Source of the DNA: Acanthosepion lycidas
Taxonomy: Eukaryota > Mollusca > Cephalopoda > Sepiida > Sepiidae
Direction of reading: 5' to 3'
Assembly: GCA_963932145.1 (NCBI GenBank)
Contig: OZ010580.1
Coordinates: 39,978,524-40,042,523, forward strand
Length of the DNA: 64,000 nucleotides
Positions 56,265 through 64,000 of this stretch are shown here, one piece after another. Made by a program: the position numbers and the translations under genes. The notes below the pieces were generated by a model that worked only from the letters and a program-made list of their open reading frames with translations, had not been told where the DNA came from and made no database searches. The stretch's first letter is position 1. Every line of letters begins with the position of its first letter.

Positions 56265-56690
56265 AATATTTCATATAAAAGCCTTTAATCTCACCAATAA
56301 AAAAATTAATCTCTACTGTTATGTTTTGCATAACTCTCTGCTTAGTAGTAGTCGTAGTACAGTTCTACGTGTCCTGAATAGCAACTGAGTTAGCTGGGTA
56401 TAGCTCTTCCCTATGTTCGCCAGTTGTTCTCTATTTATACTTGTCTCTCTAATTTGCATACAATACTACATACACAAAAATGGTGTTTGAAAAATTTAAA
56501 GAAATATTTAATACAAAGCTTTTATTCTTGCCAATAAAATAGAATAATTTATGCAAAAAAATGGTGTTTAAAAAATTTATAGAAATATTTCATACAAGCT
56601 TTTATACTTGCCAATAAAACAGAATAATTTATGCAAAAATAAAACAGAATAATTTATGCAAAAATAATGTTTGAAAAATAAAAATAAAAA
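56265..56690 (+). repeat. ~82 bp tandem repeat, 2-4 degenerate copies
   Basis: 'gaaatatttcatacaa', 'gcttttatacttgccaataa', 'cagaataatttatgcaaaaa' recur at about 56476 and 56558, partly at 56636, with an eroded copy near 56265. Confidence 0.75.
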
Positions 56691-57132
56691 TTATATAAAT
56701 ATTTTTTTTTTAAATAGAACATTTAAAAGATGTCATTGATCTATTTTCTGATAGAAGTGGGATCAAGCAAATGTCCAAATTGTACCGAATTTGACGAAAA
56801 AAAAGAGTGCCAGCAATAATAGCAAAAGATATATTCCTCGCCACATGCGAGTACAGTGCCATCTCAGAAATGGAAACGATGAAATCGACTTACATGTTGA
56901 AACAAGAATCTTGTTTATCTGGAATTCAAATTCAGAAAAAAAAAAACGGTTAGAAAATGAGTAATAATAAATATTGATTGATAACATTTTACTTATCAGG
57001 CCATTAACTTAGTCAGTTACTCGCTTGATATACATTGGTTAAAACTGTTCAAAAGCCGAGGCATCGATGTTGTTTATGTCATAGATTCATTACTCATTAA
57101 AAAATGTTTGCATCAAAATCAAGTTGGAATTG
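56691..57132. other. No feature recognised
   Basis: AT-rich. No open frame with a domain. Confidence 0.4.
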
Positions 57133-57252
57133 AATGGGAGAAAATTAATCTTAAGACAAACGCAACAAAACCGGGACGAACGAAACGCCGGCCCACCGAG
57201 GAGGCGGTGGCCCCGCCCGACGAAATGGGAGAAAATTAATCTTAAGACAAAC
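57133..57252. other. GC-rich 62 bp insert in a 29 bp direct duplication
   Basis: AATGGGAGAAAATTAATCTT onward (29 bp) occurs at 57133-57161 and identically at 57224-57252. The 62 bp between is about 70% GC and includes 'cgccggcccaccgaggaggc'. Composition differs sharply from the surrounding AT-rich DNA. The source is not identified; an rDNA-like origin is possible. Confidence 0.85.
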
Positions 57253-57540
57253 ACAATAAACAACAAGTAAAACAAATATATATGTATACCATCGAAATAA
57301 AATGTCATTGTGAATTGAATAAAATGTCATTGTGAAAAGAAAAATGTAATTTCTTGAAAACCGTTATTAAAAAAATTGCCCATACCGATTTTTCACTGCA
57401 TATCGAGTTTTCAAACATTTATACCAATTAGTTTTCACAATCTCGCCATTTTTATGTCTGCATTGTCATTGGGTTTGCCGAGTGTCGTAAACTGTCGTAC
57501 GCAGCTATAAAGTATGGTTGTGTGTGTGGATGCGTTTGTG

Positions 57541-57598
<58 letters not shown>
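57541..57598. repeat. (GATA)n microsatellite
   Basis: About 14 GATA units. Confidence 0.95.
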
Positions 57599-57681
57599 AG
57601 GTATCGCTGAGATGCTTCAGCGCGACTAATGTCCAACAGTATGTCTGAATTGTTTTTCAAACTTAACTTGAAAATCAGAAC

Positions 57682-57685
<4 letters not shown>

Positions 57686-57730
<45 letters not shown>
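57686..57730. repeat. (TA)n microsatellite
   Basis: TA units ending close to the foldback's left arm. Confidence 0.95.
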
Positions 57731-57734
<4 letters not shown>

Positions 57735-57735
<1 letters not shown>

Positions 57736-58027
57736 GATAACATAAAGAATAAATAGGAAACGTTTTATTAGAGCTTCATCAGAGAATGAAATATGGAAAA
57801 AAATAGAAATTCTGGTATTTTTATTACCGACTTGTTTAATTTACATTGGTTAAGCAGGCTTCACATGCATTTGACTTGTTAAGCGGAGTTAGTATAAGTT
57901 ATGGCGTTCTGAACTCAAAGAGAGTCAAACAAGACAATAATGAAAATACCAGAATTTCTGCCTTTTCTCCATATCTCATTCTCTGATGAAGTTTTAATAA
58001 AAGTGAAATATGTTAACGTTTCCTATT
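57735..58027. mobile_element. Foldback element, ~85 bp arms
   Basis: The left arm has AAATAGGAAACGTTTTATTA, 'gcttcatcagagaatga', 'gaaattctggtatttt'. The right arm has the complement with a ~15 bp expansion. Each arm contains CTGATGAAG followed by TTTT..AAAA and GAAA (right) or AAACG (left): hammerhead-like. The central ~120 bp is unique. Confidence 0.8.
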
Positions 58028-58349
58028 TTTTCACTGACATCAATAAAATAAAAAAAATGACCGGTTGCATATAGGTATATGTACATAGGCAGATAAAATT
58101 GCCTATTGCCTAAAGCTATGAAAGCAACTAAATTAACACCTTTCAGCAAACACCACAGAAAACCATGTGGCTCATTATTAAAAGAAATGCAAATGCGAAT
58201 GGGGAGAAAAGCAAAAAAGTTATCTGGAAACTGTTGCAAATAACGTTAAAGTAGAAAAAGCCTATTGTCTTTTGGACTTAATTATAAATAAAAACCTATA
58301 GACGCTCTTCTATATAAATAATGCAAATGTCAGTGTGTCACTATGTTAC

Positions 58350-58722
58350 ACTTTTTCAACTTTACTCCTAGAGGCTGAAGACCAACATTTTGGAATCAGA
58401 CCGACTCCGTGATCAAATTAAAAACATTCCGGGCCCGTAACCCTGAAATTTTGGATTCCCAATTTTTCATTAATGCGATTGTTTACGGATCCCTCCATAT
58501 TGGCTTCTACAGAATTAAAACTATTAAAGCGACAAAACTCTCTAATCTTCAATAGCACTTGTTCAAATGGAAAAATAATACTTTTCAGTGTTTCAAAATA
58601 AAATTGTCCCTGTTTTCAACTTTACTCCTAGAGTCCGTAATCCAACATATCATACCATTTTGGAATCAGACCGACTCTGTAAGCAAATTAAAAACATTGC
58701 GGGTCGCAATCCTGAAGTTTTC
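58350..58722 (+). repeat. Dispersed direct duplication, ~110 bp, 253 bp apart
   Basis: 'caactttactcctagag', 'ttttggaatcagaccgactc' and 'caaattaaaaacatt' occur at 58350-58460 and 58609-58722 with substitutions. Confidence 0.75.
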
Positions 58723-59253
58723 TTGCGACGATTTTTTTGTACAATAACAATTTTTATAACTCGGAAATAAATTTGGAAATAATCGCAATTAATTCCGAAA
58801 TCCAGGGAAAGTCAACCATAAAATAAAACTAATTGTATGGAAAGTAAGGATCTACGTACATCAAATTGTCTTTAAATTAATTGGCGGCAGAAGAATTATC
58901 GTTAAACTATTAAAAGGTAAGCTTAAATATCAATGCAATACTTAAATGCAGCGATCAATTTTGAGTTCTTCTGTAGCCTATCACATCTACTCCGCCCTAA
59001 CTATTGGTATGAAGGACAAATCAAGAGACCTCCGCAAGGCGGCGTTTAAGCTAGTTGCGGCGTTTAAGCTAGTTGCATAATAAAACTTAACAGTCCTAAA
59101 ACAAGATTCTATAAATATTTTTAATAAGTACAGATATTATAATCTGAAACTTACATGAAACATTGCATGTATAAATATAAATACATGTGTTAGATGTTAA
59201 TATGCAAAGCAATCTATTCATTATAAAATCAGTATTTACCAACCGATGTTGGT

Positions 59254-59255
<2 letters not shown>
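58723..59255. other. No gene seen; 18 bp tandem
   Basis: GGCGTTTAAGCTAGTTGC is duplicated in tandem near 59041-59078. Otherwise unassigned. Confidence 0.4.
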
Positions 59256-59321
<66 letters not shown>

Positions 59322-59448
59322 CACTAATTTCCCTTAATACAAGGCCCAAGAGCCACCAAGGTAGAATGTAACGGTTTTTTTACCGTTTCACCTTAAGTAA
59401 AGTGATAACGCCACTAGGACGCGGGTTTGAGGAAAACAGATAACGATT

Positions 59449-59511
<63 letters not shown>
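59256..59511. repeat. (TA)n tracts around a ~130 bp spacer
   Basis: TA units at 59256-59308 and 59451-59511. The spacer has an AACGGT/ACCGTT dyad and resembles no other unit in the window. Confidence 0.85.
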
Positions 59512-59515
<4 letters not shown>

Positions 59516-59854
59516 GTATTGATGTGCGTTTGTGTAATAACCAAAAGAATTGGTCAAGTCATATACGACATAAAAGGAGAAAAATTCCCTTGTAAAAGAC
59601 ATTGGAATCAGTTAAGACACAGACAGACTACAGAGGTCGCAAAAAATACCGAAGAGATTCCAATGGAAGTCTTATATGACGCCTTTGATATTCCCGTGCC
59701 AGTGAGTCAACATTCGCCGATGGAGGTATCCCCAACCTCAAGGCCAGAGGTACCAGTGTGACAAACGCCACCACTGCAAGGAGGATTGAGGCGAAAAAGG
59801 CTTAGAAAAAAAGTTAATCGTTTATGTCCAGACTCTAAGAAGAGGAAGTATTAA
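59512..59854 (+). pseudogene. Ty3/gypsy pol C-terminus
   Basis: One frame reads 'KRIGQVIYDIKGEKFPCK' and 'RHWNQLRHRQTTEVAKN' (the GPY/F-like end of integrase and its tail), an acidic/proline part, a TGA at 59759-59761, then 'GGLRRKRLRKKVNRLCP' to a stop at 59852. The rest of pol is missing; the left edge is (TA)n. Basic C-termini of this kind bind DNA or chromatin in the integration complex. Confidence 0.7.
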
Positions 59855-59891
59855 AGCTAAAATTCACGGGAGAATTTAGCTGAGAGGGAGG

Positions 59892-60220
59892 TGATATAAT
59901 GAAATATGCGTACACCTGTGTTCCCCCTCACTGGAATATGATTGGCTGGTGTCCGTCATAAATACCGACGGACGTGTAGGAGCGTCAAAGAGCCTTAGTC
60001 TGAGAGCTAAGTCTATAACGACGCCCACTGGACAACGCCATTGATCTACACTTCTTACCTGCGACTACGACGCGTACCAGTCGATTACTGCTACCGTATT
60101 CTACTTGGTAATTGTAGCCAAAACCACTTACCTACTTCGTTCAAATAGATCCCTTTCTGGGACATAGCAGTTTGTGAACCTGGGTTTCACACATTTGAGA
60201 TCGTCAGACAAAGGTTCACA
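59892..60220 (+). mobile_element. 3' LTR of the Ty3/gypsy fragment
   Basis: A purine-rich primer tract (AGAGGGAGG) ends immediately before TGATATAATG. The LTR closes with AAGGTTCACA (TG...CA). 329 bp, with a CCAAT-type box ('attggct' near 59941) and 'cataaatacc' as a possible TATA. No 5' LTR in the window. Confidence 0.75.
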
Positions 60221-60289
60221 AATTCACATCAATACAACTAAGTATGTTAGCTTTATCACTAATATTAAGCGCTTTCCAATAAGTATCGC

Positions 60290-60326
60290 GCGTATATAAT
60301 ATATAAATAATATATATAGAAATTAC

Positions 60327-60377
<51 letters not shown>

Positions 60378-60500
60378 CATATTATACATATATATACGTA
60401 CATATATATATAAATATATATACACATTCATATATATATAAATATATATGTACATACATATTATACATATATATATATACATACATACAAATATATATAT
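60290..60500. repeat. TA-rich low-complexity region
   Basis: Irregular TA with 'gtacatacatattatacata' repeated at about 60370 and 60449. Confidence 0.85.
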
Positions 60501-60814
60501 AAATTATATCCGTTAACAATAACACATTGCTAAAAAACATATTTCGATTTGCCTTTAATCTTTCGTCTCCGCTACTACCTGGATTTACTAAAAACAAAAT
60601 AATTTCCATGCCAGAGGATGACTGGATGTACAGTTGAAAGTACTTGCAGATTAAAAAAAGACCTTATACAACTTGTAGTTATTAAAAACAAGGATCATAA
60701 CATTCATTGAGTGATTCGTGGGTTAATGCAATTTTAAAATTTTGTTTGCGTAGAGGTTTCGCTATTTTATATCATTCACTTTACTAATCTACTTATTGAA
60801 CTGCACCACATATT

Positions 60815-60815
<1 letters not shown>
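60501..60815. other. No feature recognised
   Basis: On the minus strand a short piece at 60510-60610 has a frame of 33 codons, probably retroelement scrap. Confidence 0.35.

Positions 60816-60817
<2 letters not shown>

Positions 60818-60902
<85 letters not shown>
60818..60902. repeat. (TA)n/(TG)n compound microsatellite
   Basis: TA units followed by about 20 TG units. Confidence 0.95.
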
Positions 60903-60904
<2 letters not shown>

Positions 60905-60953
60905 CCACGCTGATGAGCTGAGATACACCGAAACAGTCTGTGGATGACACATA
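60903..60953 (+). mobile_element. SINE family A, 3' tail only
   Basis: 'tagccacgctgatgagctga', 'gatacaccgaaacagtctgt', 'ggatgac'. A truncated copy right after the microsatellite, followed at once by a fuller copy. Confidence 0.75.
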
Positions 60954-60956
60954 TAT

Positions 60957-61258
60957 ACACTCCTGAAAAAATAAAATTCGGTCGAGCACTTCACATGGAA
61001 AAGAGCGAATTCATAGACAGTGACTGCTACTGCTGATGCAAAAGCTCTTGTTCTATGAATTGAGAACGACGAGTCACTGCCGTGTTTATTCTAAAGTAAA
61101 TTCGTAAAAATTCACCTCCCACTCTGCCGGTAGCTGATAGCTGAGGGGAGAAATCTCCAACTGATACCGAATCAGTTGGGTTTCTATCCTGACTTGATGA
61201 AATCAGATATCTAGCCACACTCATGAGCTGTCATCCAGCGAAACAGTCTGTCTGTGGA
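60957..61258 (+). mobile_element. tRNA-derived SINE (family A), copy 3
   Basis: The leader starts TCCTGAAAAAATAAAATTCG. Box-A-like 'gtagctgatagctga' near 61130 and box-B-like GGGTTTCTATCC near 61178. Tail 'tagccacactcatgagctgt' then 'gtggacatatata'. The leader matches the start of copy 1. Confidence 0.8.
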
Positions 61259-61267
61259 CATATATAT

Positions 61268-61350
<83 letters not shown>
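61259..61350. repeat. (TA)n microsatellite
   Basis: TA units with two slips, joining the SINE tail to the next MITE. Confidence 0.95.
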
Positions 61351-61354
<4 letters not shown>

Positions 61355-61429
61355 GGTGGTGCAAAAATAATTACAGTTTTTGACGTATTTTAACGTCAAA
61401 AACCGTCATTATTTTTGCACCAACCTAAT
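61351..61429. mobile_element. Palindromic mariner MITE, copy 6
   Basis: TTAGGGTGGTGCAAAAATAA and complement (TTGGTG on the other side) around 'gacgtattttaacgtc'. One terminal base differs from the family. Confidence 0.9.
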
Positions 61430-61640
61430 ATATTGGTGTATTTGAGCAGAAATCCCGCTTTTATCCAAGTTCCATTAAAGACGACTAATAAGGTACTGCG
61501 ATAAAGATTTTTATTCATTTTTTTCTTGTGTTCATATAAGTGTTTTATTTTCGGGGCATAAAGTGTGTAAAGCCTGTTCAAGTGGCGGAGCGCTTTCGGC
61601 TATTCCATTAGCCATTATCAAGGATCTTTTTTTTTTTAAA
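61430..61640 (-). mobile_element. Penelope-like 3' end, reversed
   Basis: The minus strand matches the terminal stretch at 31.69-31.86 kb: a dyad (61586-61626; TTGATAA, GGCTA...TAGCC, GAAAGCGCTC), then 'KHLYEHKKKMNKNLYRST', 'LLVVFNGTWIKAGFLLKYT', ending at the MITE. Only the 3' tail remains. Confidence 0.8.
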
Positions 61641-61674
61641 TTTAACTGAATATGCAGATTTTTATATATGTCTA

Positions 61675-61800
61675 TCTAGAGTGATGGGTTCGAATTCCAG
61701 TCGAATTCATTACATTCACTTCTGTGCTAATACCCCTGGGAAAGGTAGGAATCCTCTTCTTCTCCCTTCAGCTATGGGTAAATATACAGCATTCGAAATT
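61675..61800 (+). mobile_element. SINE body (5S-SINE type)
   Basis: 'gttcgaattccagtcgaatt', 'cacttctgtgctaatacccc', 'tgggaaaggtaggaatcc', 'ttcagctatgggtaaata'. No head. Confidence 0.75.
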
Positions 61801-62090
61801 TTGGCGTTTACTTAAGCTCGAACACCAACCACTAGCTTCGGAGAGAAATTCGCAACAAAGTCGTCACAAAGTTATTTAACTTATTCTATTAAAAGGCTAA
61901 TGAGGACCGAACTCAGTACAGTAGGGATCAGGCCATGAAGACGAGTTTGTTAATCATCACTTTAGGTTCCTCCTCGAAGTTTCGTGTTGTTTTTAACTGC
62001 TTAGTAAAAAAACAACGACTTGTGTAATTTTCTTATTGAAAGACATTGAAATAAAAACGGCTGATGTTCCTTGATTAGTTATAAAATGTA
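61801..62090. other. No feature recognised
   Basis: Unassigned sequence before a TA/TG microsatellite at 62093-62160. Confidence 0.4.
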
Positions 62091-62161
62091 GAGTATATAT
62101 ATATATGTGTGTGTGTGTGTATATATATATATGTGTATACATACATATATATATATATATA

Positions 62162-63279
<1,118 letters not shown>

Positions 63280-63631
63280 TTCCTCTCTCTCTCTCCCCCC
63301 TCTCTCTCTCTTTCACACACACACACACACACACACAATCACTCTCTCTTTTAACTGTATGATTGTGCGCATATTTGTGTGTCTATGTCTGTCTGTGTGT
63401 GTGTGAAGGTAGCAAAACTTGGGGAAAAATAGACAGAGTAAAGGAGAAGGTTATAGATAAACAGATACGCAGGTAAATGTAAAGAGATAGATAGATAGAT
63501 AGATAGATAGATATGAACCAAATTAGACAGATATGAATAGAAATAGATAGTTATATATATAAATATGAACAGAGCTAGCTAGCCATCTACCTAGCTAGTT
63601 AGATAGATATTGCAAATATTGAAAACACACA

Positions 63632-63705
<74 letters not shown>

Positions 63706-63721
63706 TAGATAGATAGATAGA
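63280..63721. repeat. Simple-repeat cluster (CT, CA, TG, GATA, TA)
   Basis: (CT)n/(CA)n at 63283-63338, TG near 63384-63404, GATA at 63486-63511, CA at 63626-63662, TA to 63703, GATA 63703-63721. The last GATA run ends where the transposon begins. Confidence 0.92.
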
Positions 63722-63723
63722 TA

Positions 63724-64000
63724 CAGGGTGCGATGGGTAAATTGTCACCATTTTAAGTTTTTAATTCCGTACATGCGCGATTCACTCTGCCAGAAATTTG
63801 GAAATAGCATGCTGTACTGCTTGGTGGAAGCTCCAATACAAACATTTCAAAGTGTTTGGGCATCAATCTAAGGTCAGTGCAGATGATTTGGAAAGAGTTG
63901 GATGAGTCTAATGGTGATTATGAAGGTACGACAGCACGGAAAACTCAATCTGATCATTCTGATAAGAAAAGAACTCCCAAATTTTTTTGTGAGAGCCTCA
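63724..64000 (+). mobile_element. Visitor-like mariner-group element, left end (cut by window)
   Basis: The terminal sequence CAGGGTGCGATGGGTAAATT begins directly after the GATA/TA run. An N-terminal transposase relic follows, parallel to 34.7-34.9 kb: 'ctgccagaaatttgg', 'catttcaaagtgtttgggc', 'atttggaaagagttggatga', 'aagaaaagaactcccaaat'. Frameshifts are already present. The catalytic domain would lie beyond 64000. Confidence 0.8.

Noticed and set aside
63724..64000. Calling the catalytic domain of the edge transposon
   Set aside because: The window ends before it; only the terminal repeat and N-terminal relic are visible.

Overview
This is a 64 kb stretch of AT-rich, repeat-saturated animal DNA. 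Its many long (TA)n microsatellites, Penelope-like elements with GIY-YIG ends, 5S-rRNA-headed SINEs, tRNA-headed SINEs, jockey/CR1-type and RTE-type LINE relics, and several Tc1/mariner lineages resemble a cephalopod (octopus-type) genome. That assignment is an inference from repeat style, not from a marker gene. I found no protein-coding host gene, functional rRNA or tRNA gene, operon or CRISPR array. Most long open frames are translations of microsatellites ([12 protein letters not shown]) or fragments of dead transposons.

Layout. 0-11 kb: tRNA-type SINE, LINE relic, mariner relic, Helitron, first 5S-headed SINE, a 175 bp (TA)n carrying a palindromic MITE, a Tc1 relic, a second MITE and LINE pieces. 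11-19 kb: an AT-rich block bounded by a 22 bp inverted repeat, a (TA)n array with a recurring 17 bp motif, polypurine and polypyrimidine tracts, a GIY-YIG retroelement relic and a LINE relic. 19-27 kb: GATA minisatellite, LINE ends, a pogo-like MITE and an internally deleted Tc1 element with recognisable inverted repeats. 27-37 kb: LINE 3' end, several foldback elements, the most complete Penelope-like element (29.7-31.9 kb, split by a MITE), and a Visitor-type mariner relic. 37-43 kb: LINE ends, a 1.57 kb Tc1/mariner-group element with long inverted repeats, a reversed 5S-headed SINE and a hairpin-rich repeat. 43-47 kb: Penelope relic and a nested pair of satellites. 47-56 kb: a LINE split by a probable solo LTR, more LINE relics, and a second LINE split by the tandem hairpin-rich repeat. 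56-64 kb: AT-rich tandem repeats, a GC-rich insert in a 29 bp duplication, a foldback, a Ty3/gypsy 3' end with its LTR, clustered SINEs, and the left end of a mariner-type element cut by the window edge.

Three observations stand out. (1) Hammerhead-ribozyme-like dyads recur, three of them just downstream of Penelope GIY-YIG sequence. Several copies have U3/A8 in place of C3/G8 and different but complementary stem I sequences. (2) A ~225 bp repeat at 54.4-54.8 kb, and a reversed copy at 42.5-42.7 kb, carries serial hairpins with compensatory changes, and both lie in relics of the same LINE family. (3) (TA)n tracts repeatedly mark transposon ends, so much of the microsatellite content seems tied to element insertion.

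All coordinates were read by eye. Ends of degenerate relics may be off by tens of bases.
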